Made by a program: the position numbers and the translations under genes. Positions 10,134 to 18,286 of a stretch of DNA of 61,094 bases are shown piece after piece. The DNA comes from Chitinispirillaceae bacterium (lineage in GTDB: Bacteria; Fibrobacterota; Chitinivibrionia; Chitinivibrionales; Chitinispirillaceae): positions 1 through 61,094 of the forward strand of contig JAFGIW010000130.1 of the NCBI GenBank assembly GCA_016929415.1. Reading direction: 5' to 3'. Position 1 is the first letter of the stretch; the number at the start of each line of letters is the position of its first letter. The notes below the pieces were generated by a model, which did not search any database, was not told the DNA's origin, and was given only the letters and a program-made list of their open reading frames with translations.

Positions 10134-10352
10134 CTATAATTGAACGGTAGCGACGTTGAATCCGCCGTTATCGACGATACTGACCAGTACTTTTCCCGAA
10201 TCATTGCACCATTTTTTAATATCATCCGGAAAACTTGGACAGTCCGCATGAACTTCGATTACCGTTCCGGCAGGAAGGGTATTTGCCTTGATGGCAACCT
10301 TAAGCACCGGTTGCGGACATTTCATTCCTCTGCAATTGAGAACTTCCGCCAT
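10134..10352 (-). CDS. tusA: TusA/SirA-family sulfur carrier protein
   Basis: A 72-residue TusA-like protein, the usual family length, with the signature GMKCPQPVLK; Cys12 is the persulfide-carrying residue. A perfect AAAGGAGG precedes the ATG. It lies 51 bp after the hydrogenase large-subunit gene and on the same strand, so it is probably the distal gene of that operon. TusA proteins pass sulfane sulfur to acceptors in tRNA thiolation, cofactor synthesis or sulfur respiration and oxidation, and some are genetically linked to Hdr-like complexes. Its place here suggests work with the HdrA-hydrogenase complex or its cofactor supply, but that is inference from position. Confidence 0.85.
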   Translation of the reverse strand: MAEVLNCRGMKCPQPVLKVAIKANTLPAGTVIEVHADCPSFPDDIKKWCNDSGKVLVSIVDNGGFNVATVQL

Positions 10353-10403
10353 ATATAACCTCCTTTAAAAGTGGACACAATATCGGCTCGTTACAATCTT
10401 TTG

Positions 10404-11897
10404 TCAATGTTCCATCCGCCGCTCGCTTCCGTCGCAGTTTCTGATGATCGTCGTTTTAATTGAACCCGTCCCGGTTTTAATCCGTACTTCCAGCGGCATT
10501 TTACCGGGCAGACTGTGTGTTGCGCATGAAAGACACGGATCGTAGGCTCGAAACGCCATCTCGATCATGTTGAGCAATCCATCGCTTACCTTGCCGTTTG
10601 AGATAAGCTTTTTTGCCGCTTTTTCTACTGACATGTTAATTGCCGCTGAATTTCCCACCGTTGCGACGATCAGGTTGGCCCGCGTGATAATGCCGTTATT
10701 ATCGGTTTGATAGTGATGTATGAGAGTGCCGCGGGGCGCTTCGACGATTCCGACCCCTTCGGTGGGAGGCTGTAAATCCATATTGCGTATGTCGGGTGAG
10801 GTGAGTTCTTCACATGACGCAAGTTCGACAAGCCGTTCCGCGGCATAGAGAATTTCCACCAGACGTGCCCAGTGCATTGCAAGGGTGTTATGTACCGGTT
10901 TTGTTCCGATGGTGGAAAACAATCGTTCGTATTCCGCCTGGGCACACGGTGTTGCCATACCCTCCCCGGCATTGAGGCGGGCAATCGGCGCTACGCGGTA
11001 GATGCCGCTCTCCTTCCCTTCGATAAAACCCTTCCAACCGATTTTCCGTAAAAACGGAAATTTGGCATACGTCCACGGTTCAACATGTTCACCGATAATA
11101 GACGCATAATCGCCGGGGTTGAACCGGAGCATCTCTTTTCCTTCAGGATCGACGACACGTATCACGCCGTCATAAAAATTTACCCTGTTCGCATCATCGA
11201 CCATTCCCATGTAATTCGTTTCGAGAAAATATACATCCGAAAGTATGAGGTCGAGATACGCGTTATCTGCCAGCACGATATCGTTGAATGCCGTTAAGGT
11301 GAACTGAGCGAAGGCGACGGCATCTTTTGCAAACTCCTTGCATTGCGCTCTCATCTCCCCGGTCATCTGTTTGGCAACGCCGCCGGGAAGCCCCAGCACC
11401 GGATGAATCGGTTTTCCGCCGATCTGTGTCATTAATTCACGGCATCGTTTTCTGATTTCTATCACTTTTGTACCGGTTGCAATGCCGACCTTGTCAATTA
11501 CCCCTAAAATATTGCGTGAACTCTTTGGCGCATCCGGACCGACAATGAAATCCGGACCCCCCAGGAAATAGAAATGGAGCACATGATCCTCGAACATGAA
11601 AAGATCAAAAAAGGTTTCCCGTACGGCTTGTGCCGCCGGCGTCGGACGGACGCCATATACTGCGTCAAGTGCTTTGACGCTCGCCATATGATGCGCCGTG
11701 GGACAAACGCCGCAGATCCTGGAAGTGATTTGCGGCATATCTTCGGCGGGACGGCCCTCAACGAACGTTTCAAACCCTCGCAACTCCGGAACCTGAAAAA
11801 ACGCTTTTTCAACGGAACCCTTGTCGTCCAAATAGATATCTATTTTCCCGTGACCTTCCAACCGGGTAATAGGATCGATTGAGATCTTTTTTTGCAT
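10404..11897 (-). CDS. mvhA: [NiFe]-hydrogenase large subunit, MvhA type (group 3c-like)
   Basis: A 497-residue large subunit that would carry the Ni-Fe active site. The N-terminal ligand motif is RICGVCPTAHH (residues about 60-70) and the C-terminal one is DPCLSCATH. Both Cys pairs are intact, so it should be catalytically competent. About 36 residues follow the last His; in this family the tail is cleaved after that His by a dedicated protease, and such a protease gene is in the same operon at 15283-15786. Its start coincides with the end of the small-subunit gene. With mvhG, mvhD and hdrA it makes a cytoplasmic F420-non-reducing hydrogenase linked to an electron-bifurcating HdrA. No membrane or twin-arginine signal is present, which fits a cytoplasmic enzyme. 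Confidence 0.9.
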   Translation of the reverse strand: MQKKISIDPITRLEGHGKIDIYLDDKGSVEKAFFQVPELRGFETFVEGRPAEDMPQITSRICGVCPTAHHMASVKALDAVYGVRPTPAAQAVRETFFDLFMFEDHVLHFYFLGGPDFIVGPDAPKSSRNILGVIDKVGIATGTKVIEIRKRCRELMTQIGGKPIHPVLGLPGGVAKQMTGEMRAQCKEFAKDAVAFAQFTLTAFNDIVLADNAYLDLILSDVYFLETNYMGMVDDANRVNFYDGVIRVVDPEGKEMLRFNPGDYASIIGEHVEPWTYAKFPFLRKIGWKGFIEGKESGIYRVAPIARLNAGEGMATPCAQAEYERLFSTIGTKPVHNTLAMHWARLVEILYAAERLVELASCEELTSPDIRNMDLQPPTEGVGIVEAPRGTLIHHYQTDNNGIITRANLIVATVGNSAAINMSVEKAAKKLISNGKVSDGLLNMIEMAFRAYDPCLSCATHSLPGKMPLEVRIKTGTGSIKTTIIRNCDGSERRMEH

Positions 11898-12868
11898 TAT
11901 ATTTTATCCTTCCGTTTGCTCCCGAGAAGTGAAGCGGAAAGTCCATACCGGTAAAACGTACCCGCCGGGTCGGGTATTCCGGATACGACGCGTTCAATGT
12001 CGGCTTCTTCCTCTGATTCAATAACACCTCCCAGTGCGGCCGTCATTCTTGCCCCCTGGTCCGCGCCTGCAACGGGTCCGAAACAACCCGTGCACGGCAT
12101 GTTTCCTTTTATACACGGATAGTCGCAACCGTCTCGCGTTGACGGACCCATGCAGACTATCCCCTGCGCCAGAAAACATGTTTCAGGGTCGGCAATAACC
12201 TGGTGTATCCGTTTAAACTCTTTAATTATCACCGAATCAGGTTTGGTTTCATTGCGGCTACACGACGAACAGAGCGATTTGTCGGATGCAAGCACCGACT
12301 TACGTTCAGGTAATTGTCCGGCGACAACCGCCGCCAAAGCGTTCGCAACGATTTTTGCGGTGGGCGGGCACCCCGGAAGATAATAATCAACCTCCATGAT
12401 GTCGTCGAGCTTGTAAACGGTGTCGTAAAACTTCGGAAGCGTCACCTCCGTGCCCTTATAAACGGATTTTTCAAGGGGGACGATTTTTTCCGGATTGACA
12501 ATGGTCGGCGATTCAAGATACGACCGGTTAAAAATCCCTTTTTTGCTTTTAAGGTTCGCAAGCGCCGGGATGCCGCCCATCCAGGCGCAATCACCGAAAG
12601 CAACAACAAGAGCCGATTTATTACGGAGAAGTCGGGCGACATGTTCCTGCTCGCTCGTACGTATCGCCCCATTTATAAATGAAACCGCGATTGAACCATC
12701 CGCCATGGTTTCAATATCGGAGTACTTGAAATCCATGGCGCATGGCCAGAAGACGATATCGACCGCCGCAACGACGTCGAGAACTTTTTCATCCAAATCG
12801 ATTACGGTTTCTTCACAGCCGCCGCATGATGCGCACCAGTAAAACGCCACTTTCGGTTTCTGTGCCAT
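11897..12868 (-). CDS. mvhG: [NiFe]-hydrogenase small subunit, MvhG type
   Basis: A 323-residue small subunit that would hold the iron-sulfur relay from the Ni-Fe site to MvhD/HdrA. The proximal cluster Cys pair is in FYWCASCGGCEE near the N-terminus. Further Cys groups follow in FGDCAWMGG, YYLPGCPPT, GIVCMGPSTRDGCDYPC and MPCTGCFGP. There is no twin-arginine signal peptide, as expected for group 3 cytoplasmic enzymes. It overlaps mvhD and mvhA at its ends by one shared base each, indicating tight translational coupling. Identification is by Cys pattern and neighbours; the exact subgroup is an inference. Confidence 0.9.
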   Translation of the reverse strand: MAQKPKVAFYWCASCGGCEETVIDLDEKVLDVVAAVDIVFWPCAMDFKYSDIETMADGSIAVSFINGAIRTSEQEHVARLLRNKSALVVAFGDCAWMGGIPALANLKSKKGIFNRSYLESPTIVNPEKIVPLEKSVYKGTEVTLPKFYDTVYKLDDIMEVDYYLPGCPPTAKIVANALAAVVAGQLPERKSVLASDKSLCSSCSRNETKPDSVIIKEFKRIHQVIADPETCFLAQGIVCMGPSTRDGCDYPCIKGNMPCTGCFGPVAGADQGARMTAALGGVIESEEEADIERVVSGIPDPAGTFYRYGLSASLLGSKRKDKI

Positions 12869-13299
12869 TACGCCACCTCACTTTCGACCATTCCTCGTAA
12901 ATGTAACGGACCGAGTTTTTTTATCGTATCGGTCATTTTCTTCGCCAATTCCTGAAAACGCGCGGATTCCCCCGCTGAAACCCAGTCCAGTTTGAACCGT
13001 TCTTTTTCAATACCCAGTTGAGAAAGCATTCGCTCCAGAAGCTTGAAGCGCCGCAACGCTTTCATGTTACCGTTTCTATAGTGACAATCACCGGGATGGC
13101 ATCCAAGGACCATTACGCCGTCGGCGCCTTCGCGAAAGGCTTTCATGACGAACTGCGGATCTACCCGCCCGCTGCACATGACCCGTATCAGTTTTACATT
13201 CGATGGATACGGTAATTTTTGTCCTCCCGCCTTATCCGCGCCGGCATACGAACACCAGTTGCATACAAAGGCTATGATTGCAGGGTTGAAATCATCCAT
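12868..13299 (-). CDS. mvhD: MvhD, iron-sulfur subunit joining hydrogenase to HdrA
   Basis: A 143-residue protein of the MvhD/hydrogenase delta family, which holds a [2Fe-2S] cluster and docks the hydrogenase onto HdrA. The typical residues are present: FVCNWCSYAGAD near the N-terminus, VMCSGRVDP in the middle, and LGCHPGDCHYRNGN, which would supply the remaining cysteines. It overlaps the hdrA stop by 8 bp and ends at the first base of mvhG. Length and motif order match the family. It transfers electrons from H2 oxidation to the FAD of HdrA in the cytoplasm. Confidence 0.9.
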   Translation of the reverse strand: MDDFNPAIIAFVCNWCSYAGADKAGGQKLPYPSNVKLIRVMCSGRVDPQFVMKAFREGADGVMVLGCHPGDCHYRNGNMKALRRFKLLERMLSQLGIEKERFKLDWVSAGESARFQELAKKMTDTIKKLGPLHLRGMVESEVA

Positions 13300-15241
13300 G
13301 TAACAATCCTCCTATTTCCGCCATGATCTGTTGGTCGGAAAAATGAATCGCACGTGCAGCGCCTCCGGGACATGTCGCCGCGCAGGTCCCGCATCCCCGG
13401 CAGATTGCTTCATTAACAACGCAGACCTTCTTCTGTCCATCAAAGTCAATCGCCTTGTAGGGGCAAACGGCAATGCATAGTTTGCATCCGGCGCATTTTA
13501 TTTCATCGATAATAGTCGTCATGACTTCCAGCGCGATTTTTCTTCCCGGCACCAGTTTTGAAATCGCATCACCGGCCGCGGCCTGAGCGCGTGTTATAGC
13601 GGTGGTTACATCACACGGCGATGCACAACACCCCGCAGTATAAACACCGTCGATGCTTGAACCTATCGCGCGCAGGATCGGGTGATCGGCTTTAAAAAAG
13701 CCGGCATCGGTAAGGTCCGCATTGAGCATCCGCGCAAGTGCCAGGGTCCCTTTTTGAGGTGTCAAGCCCGTGGAAAGAACGACCATGTCGACGGCTATCG
13801 GTTGAAAATCCGGCCCGCTTATTTCGATTGTAGTGCCGTTCTGCACAACGCGCAGGTCCCGCAGGCGCTCTGTTTTGACAAAGTGAGTACCTTCCTCCTT
13901 TTGTTTTTCAAAGAATGCCTGCTGTTCGGGGCCGTTAAAAACCAACCTGTCGTGGATTGAATATACTTCCACATCGGGGTTCTTTTTACGTAACAACTCA
14001 CCCGTTTTTATCGCCGTCATACAGCAGATGCCGGAACAATAGGGAACCCCCCCGTCCGACAGCGACCCGACGCAGTGAATAACGGCGACCGATCGAGGCG
14101 GCTCTCCGTTTTTTAAACGGATTTCTCCTCCGTAGGGGCCGTTGGAACTTGCAATGCGCTCAAATTCCGGCATACTGTAGACGTTTTCGATCTTTCCATA
14201 GCCGGTTTCGGGAACAGTCGACGGGTTTACGGTGGTACAGCCAGTTGCGACAATAACCGCACCTGCCGACACTTCAATATCTTCACCGGTATCCTCGAAA
14301 TCAATGGATTGAAACGGACAGACCGCGGCACAAGCGTTACAGGAGCCGTCTGTAAAATGCAGACAATTCGTTTTATCGATAGCCGCGGCGGCAGGTACCG
14401 AGCCGGCGAACAATGTGGAAATGGCCTTTTTAGTTCCAAGTCCCAAATTAAAATCGTTATCCACCGTTACCGGGCATACTTCGAAACATGCTTCACAACC
14501 AATACATGACTCCTTGACATACCGCGCCATACGTTTGATTTTTACTTTGAAATTACCGAAAAAACCGAGAACGTCCGTTACCGAAGCGTTGGAAATGACA
14601 CGAATATTTTTATTGTCCCGTACGGCCGCGAGCCTTGGCGACAGAAGGCAAGGCGCGCATTCCATGTTCGGCGCGACTTCTTCGATTTTAATAACGCTTC
14701 CACCGAGGGATATTTCCTTTTCAACGATCGTGACCTTTCGTCCGGCGTTTGCCGCCAAAAGTGCGGCCTCGATTCCCGCCATGCCCCCGCCGATGATTAT
14801 AAGGTCGGTTAAGCACTCCATTGTCTTGGGCTGAAGGTCATCATGCAGGACCGACCGTTCCATGGCGGCATTGATAAGGGCTATTGCCTTAAGCGTGGCC
14901 TTTTTTTTATCGGTAGTTACCCATGCGCTCTGCTCTCTGATATTGGCCATCTGCATTCTCGCCATATTAATACCGGCATCGGCCACCACTTCCTGAAACG
15001 TTTTCTCGTGCATTTGGGGAGAACATGCGGCGACAACGACAAAATCCGGTTTGTTTTTTTCTATTGTCTCAAGCATGTTTTTCTTTCCGGCAGGCGAACA
15101 GAGAAGATCCTGTGTCTCTACGAACGATGTTGTATCGTTACCGGAAAACCGGGATTCGATCTCTTTTAAATCAATGAAATCGGCAATATTGGCGCCGCAT
15201 TTGCATAGGAAAAGCGCTATTTTTGTTTTTTTTCCATTCAT
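13292..15241 (-). CDS. hdrA: HdrA-like flavoprotein with multiple iron-sulfur clusters
   Basis: A 649-residue HdrA homologue, the FAD subunit that bifurcates electrons in heterodisulfide reductase complexes. Visible in order are an N-terminal domain with FLCKCGANI and the VVAACSPQMHE stretch, the FAD-binding glycine motif LIIIGGGMAGIEAALLAA at about residue 147, a ferredoxin-type cluster CIGCEACFEVCP with a further Cys set at GSCNACAAVCP, and a C-terminal 2x[4Fe-4S] ferredoxin with CAGCKLCIAVCP and CRGCGTCAATCP. AAGGAG lies 5 nt before the ATG, confirming the start. No hdrB or hdrC is present in the window, so the high-potential acceptor is unknown. Low-potential output to ferredoxin is inferred from the family. 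Confidence 0.9.
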   Translation of the reverse strand: MNGKKTKIALFLCKCGANIADFIDLKEIESRFSGNDTTSFVETQDLLCSPAGKKNMLETIEKNKPDFVVVAACSPQMHEKTFQEVVADAGINMARMQMANIREQSAWVTTDKKKATLKAIALINAAMERSVLHDDLQPKTMECLTDLIIIGGGMAGIEAALLAANAGRKVTIVEKEISLGGSVIKIEEVAPNMECAPCLLSPRLAAVRDNKNIRVISNASVTDVLGFFGNFKVKIKRMARYVKESCIGCEACFEVCPVTVDNDFNLGLGTKKAISTLFAGSVPAAAAIDKTNCLHFTDGSCNACAAVCPFQSIDFEDTGEDIEVSAGAVIVATGCTTVNPSTVPETGYGKIENVYSMPEFERIASSNGPYGGEIRLKNGEPPRSVAVIHCVGSLSDGGVPYCSGICCMTAIKTGELLRKKNPDVEVYSIHDRLVFNGPEQQAFFEKQKEEGTHFVKTERLRDLRVVQNGTTIEISGPDFQPIAVDMVVLSTGLTPQKGTLALARMLNADLTDAGFFKADHPILRAIGSSIDGVYTAGCCASPCDVTTAITRAQAAAGDAISKLVPGRKIALEVMTTIIDEIKCAGCKLCIAVCPYKAIDFDGQKKVCVVNEAICRGCGTCAATCPGGAARAIHFSDQQIMAEIGGLLHG

Positions 15242-15282
15242 GAAAACTCCTTACGGTAGAGATTTCCGGGACGTACCGACTG

Positions 15283-15786
15283 TTACATTTCCCATTGCAG
15301 CAGCGTCCGACGTATCATTTCTATCACACGGGGGACGGCGTTTTTAACCGCAACAGTCGGCTCCGTGGAAAAACTCGCGACATCCTCCGTTTCAATTCCG
15401 AAAATCACGATATCGCCCGGCATCGCATAGCCCAGTTTTTCTCCCGTCGCCAGTATTGTTTCAAGATTCAATCCATGTGAATCCGCTAGGCGGCCTTGTG
15501 CCTGCAAATGGTGAACCGAAAATTCGTGACAAAACCCCGGGCAGGCAAAACCCGTGCAAACGGCATCAACGATAATGGCATGAGTAACGTCCACTATATC
15601 GTACAATAGATCGAAGCCGGCCGAATAATTGTTTTTAAAATTGACGCTAAAAAATGTTCCGCCCAACGTCTCGGCTGCGTAATTAACCACTCTCAATCCT
15701 ATTCCGTCATCACAGAGAAGTTCATTGCCGATTCCCAGAACGAGCGTTTTTTTTATACGATCCATGGCGGTATCATTTTTTTCCAT
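15283..15786 (-). CDS. [NiFe]-hydrogenase maturation protease (HyaD/HycI family)
   Basis: A 167-residue M52-family endopeptidase that removes the C-terminal tail of the large subunit after nickel insertion. It has the family N-terminus LVLGIGNELLCDDGIGLR, whose Glu and Asp help bind nickel. VDAVCTG and GIETEDV also resemble family motifs. The ATG at 15786 lies inside the end of the REC-AroB-like gene (14-bp overlap). A second in-frame ATG at 15765 begins MDRIKKTLVLG and is an equally good start; neither has a strong ribosome-binding site. The gene is placed between the chemotaxis half and the hdrA-mvhDGA half of the array and is the functional link to mvhA. Confidence 0.87.
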   Translation of the reverse strand: MEKNDTAMDRIKKTLVLGIGNELLCDDGIGLRVVNYAAETLGGTFFSVNFKNNYSAGFDLLYDIVDVTHAIIVDAVCTGFACPGFCHEFSVHHLQAQGRLADSHGLNLETILATGEKLGYAMPGDIVIFGIETEDVASFSTEPTVAVKNAVPRVIEMIRRTLLQWEM

Positions 15787-17398
15787 TCGGGTCTTTCGAA
15801 ATGCTTAAGAGGCTTTTAAGCACATCATGAAAGACCGCTTCGGGAACGTCTTTTACGGCAACGACGCTCCCGGCGGCGGAAGGCATCGCAACGACAGTCC
15901 GGCCGAAATCGTGCGCCTCAGGTCCGAAGGCCTTTTGAAACACTTTGCCGGGGTTGAGCAGTTCGGGCATCTGAAAAGCGGGCATTTTCTGCAGCAGCTT
16001 GATGTAGGTGTCAAACGACGATGAAGCAAGCATACCGGATTGTTTTGCCGCTTCGCACATGCAGGCAATGGCCCTGAAAAGCGCCTGGCCGGGGTTCAAC
16101 ACGGCTTTCGTGCAGCTATCCACCAGCGCTTCGGCCAATGGTTGCGCAAAATGCAGAACGGCATCCCTGGATATATTTTCGATGTTCGTCATGCAGCGGA
16201 TTGAAGCGCGTGCGGCAATACACAGGCGTGCACATTCCGCGATTGTTTCGACGTCCTTTTTTAAAAGCTGCTCCCATTTTACAGTCATCGTCTCCATTAG
16301 TTCCTTACCGCCGAAAAACGCATACCGAAAAAATTCTGCGCAGGTATAGGTATAGGCGACAAAATCAGACATGTTTCCAAGCGAAGAACAGTCGAACCAT
16401 GTCATCGACGGGTCGTGGTATAGTCCGGCAATACGCCTGGATTGAGTGCCGTCGATAATCCACAATTCCCCGACGCTCGAATCCAGAAAATCCTTTAAGG
16501 ACAACGGAACCGTGACAAATCGTATTCCGGCCTTGTAGGTGGCTGCGGCGAAACCGGCAACGCCGAGCAGCGGCATATCGCCGAATGCGATGATCACCGC
16601 CGACGAATCGATTGCTTTTTCGGAGAGCGCATCGACGATCGTTCCGTATTGCGCGACGGTCCTGTTGTTCGCACCTTCGGGAACGGTGATTTGAAAACAG
16701 TCCAGGTCCTTGACTATATGACGAACGCTCTCCCCGTGATTGTTTCCCGTTTGCGAATCGGCGATAAAAACGAATACGGCGTCCGGATACCTGTCATGAA
16801 GAATTTTTGGAAACTGCCGGTAGGCGTCATTACCGATACATACCGACAACGGCGTTGTGCCGCCGGACTTTATTTCACACGAATAACCGAAATCCTGTTT
16901 GGTCAATTCCGAAGCGAAATCGGAATGCAACAACGCGGAAATGCCTTTTTCGGTTTTTGGTGCAACGGCGGCGGCCGGTTTTGTTACGGGCGCTTCCCTG
17001 AGAGGCATTGCCGCCGAAGGCGGCTTAAAATGGTACACCTTTGAGAGTTCGAGCATCTTCTGCGCCAGCGCGTTTTTCTGCACCGGCTTGAAAAGATATC
17101 CCTGAACGCCGGCTTTCACCGCTTCAAAGATGTTCTTCTTTTCGTTTTCGGTTGTTTGCAGAATAAACGGCAGTGCCGCGTACTCCGGACACGATTTGAC
17201 ATATTTTAAAAAATCGAGGCCGCTTTCGCCGGGCATATGCCAGTCGGAAATGATGAGATCGAATTTTTTACCCTTTAACAGATTTTTTGCCTCACCGACA
17301 TTCGATGCTTCGGTAATACTGTCGTAGCCCAGTTCATTGAGTGCCGTGATGGCCATATGTCTGATCATTTTCGAATCGTCGGCGATAAGAATGTTCAT
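15773..17398 (-). CDS. CheY-like receiver fused to a degenerate dehydroquinate-synthase (AroB-like) domain
   Basis: A 541-residue protein. Residues 1-120 form a CheY-type receiver: acidic pair D7/D8 (LIADDSK), acceptor D52 in SDWHMPGESG, and K104 in LFKPV. An Ala/Pro linker follows. Residues about 175-531 can be aligned along the 3-dehydroquinate synthase fold: VPEGANNRTVAQ against PxGExxKS, AGFAAATYKAGIRFVTVP (279-298) against GFAAATYxRGIxFxxVPTT, LDSSVGE against VDSSVGGKT, and LHFAQPLAEAL with LNPGQA against LNxGHTFGHA and LHGEAV. The Zn-binding and catalytic residues are missing: both His of HTFGH are Gln419/Glu423, the LHGE His is Asn435, and the Lys of GGKT is absent. It is most likely a phospho-controlled pseudoenzyme. 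It lies 41 bp after cheR and overlaps the protease gene. Confidence 0.8.
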   Translation of the reverse strand: MNILIADDSKMIRHMAITALNELGYDSITEASNVGEAKNLLKGKKFDLIISDWHMPGESGLDFLKYVKSCPEYAALPFILQTTENEKKNIFEAVKAGVQGYLFKPVQKNALAQKMLELSKVYHFKPPSAAMPLREAPVTKPAAAVAPKTEKGISALLHSDFASELTKQDFGYSCEIKSGGTTPLSVCIGNDAYRQFPKILHDRYPDAVFVFIADSQTGNNHGESVRHIVKDLDCFQITVPEGANNRTVAQYGTIVDALSEKAIDSSAVIIAFGDMPLLGVAGFAAATYKAGIRFVTVPLSLKDFLDSSVGELWIIDGTQSRRIAGLYHDPSMTWFDCSSLGNMSDFVAYTYTCAEFFRYAFFGGKELMETMTVKWEQLLKKDVETIAECARLCIAARASIRCMTNIENISRDAVLHFAQPLAEALVDSCTKAVLNPGQALFRAIACMCEAAKQSGMLASSSFDTYIKLLQKMPAFQMPELLNPGKVFQKAFGPEAHDFGRTVVAMPSAAGSVVAVKDVPEAVFHDVLKSLLSISKDPNGKK

Positions 17399-17439
17399 AA
17401 CGGATTGCCTTTGTTAAATGAAGAGGTACCCCTCACTGT

Positions 17440-18282
17440 TCAACTCGGTGTATAATAGGTTGTTTGTTCGACAGCCCGCGAAGTAAAGTCGTTGCTGATA
17501 GTATACAGACTCTCGGCCGAACCAAGAAATAGAGTACCCTCCGGTTCAAGCACACGGCGTAGATGTCCAACAACCGTTTTCCTTCCTTCGATCGAGAAAT
17601 AAATGATAACATTCCGGCAGAAGACGACATCGAATTTCCCGAGATTATCGAACGGTTTTAAAAGATTGACCTGCTGAAAAGTAACCATGTTCCTGATCTC
17701 TTCGCATAATTGCCATGTTTCACCGTTGCGACTGAAATAGTCCTGCCGTTCCCTGGATGAGAGTTGTTTTCCCAGCTCCAGATCACTGAACTCCCCCCTT
17801 TTTGCGCGTTTAATTGTCAACGCTGAAATATCGGTCCCTATAATGGTGATATCCTTTTCCGAAAAAACCGACTGTGTCGGCAGCCACCGTTTAACGCAGA
17901 GTGCAATGGAATAAGGTTCCTGGCCGAAACTGCAACCGGCGGAGAGAATGCGCAGTCGCGGCGGCAGAAAACGCGCACGTTCCGCTCGACGTTTTGCCGT
18001 TTCCGGCAGAACGGTATCGGTAAAAACCCGATACGGGTGCCTATCTCTGAAAAAACCGCTCTCGTGCGTCGTCATTAACGCAAGAAGCTGGTCGACAAGA
18101 TATGAACGCGTTCCCGAAACGAGCACCGAATAAAAATCGAAAAACGTCATAATTCCTTCACCTACAAGAAGATCGCTCAGGCGTGTGGTGAACAGGTATC
18201 GTTTTTCCTCGGCGATATCGATGCCGCTTTCCCGGAGAACATATTCCTTCAGCAGGTCGAATTCCCGATCGCTGATATCCAT
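17440..18282 (-). CDS. cheR: Chemotaxis protein methyltransferase CheR
   Basis: A 280-residue SAM-dependent methyltransferase that methylates glutamates on the chemoreceptor. I start at the ATG at 18282 (MDISDREFDLL), 4 bp after the cheB stop; the frame is open further upstream, but that part overlaps cheB and is not CheR-like. The N-terminal helical domain is followed by the SAM-binding motif ILSAGCSFGQEPYSIAL (usually GEEPYSIA; here Gln replaces Glu) and by FDVVFCRNVIIYF, both diagnostic. The C-terminus has LFLGSAESL. Length matches the family. It is the only CheR in the window and its natural target is the MCP at 19404-20879. Confidence 0.95.
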   Translation of the reverse strand: MDISDREFDLLKEYVLRESGIDIAEEKRYLFTTRLSDLLVGEGIMTFFDFYSVLVSGTRSYLVDQLLALMTTHESGFFRDRHPYRVFTDTVLPETAKRRAERARFLPPRLRILSAGCSFGQEPYSIALCVKRWLPTQSVFSEKDITIIGTDISALTIKRAKRGEFSDLELGKQLSSRERQDYFSRNGETWQLCEEIRNMVTFQQVNLLKPFDNLGKFDVVFCRNVIIYFSIEGRKTVVGHLRRVLEPEGTLFLGSAESLYTISNDFTSRAVEQTTYYTPS

Positions 18283-18286
18283 ACGA

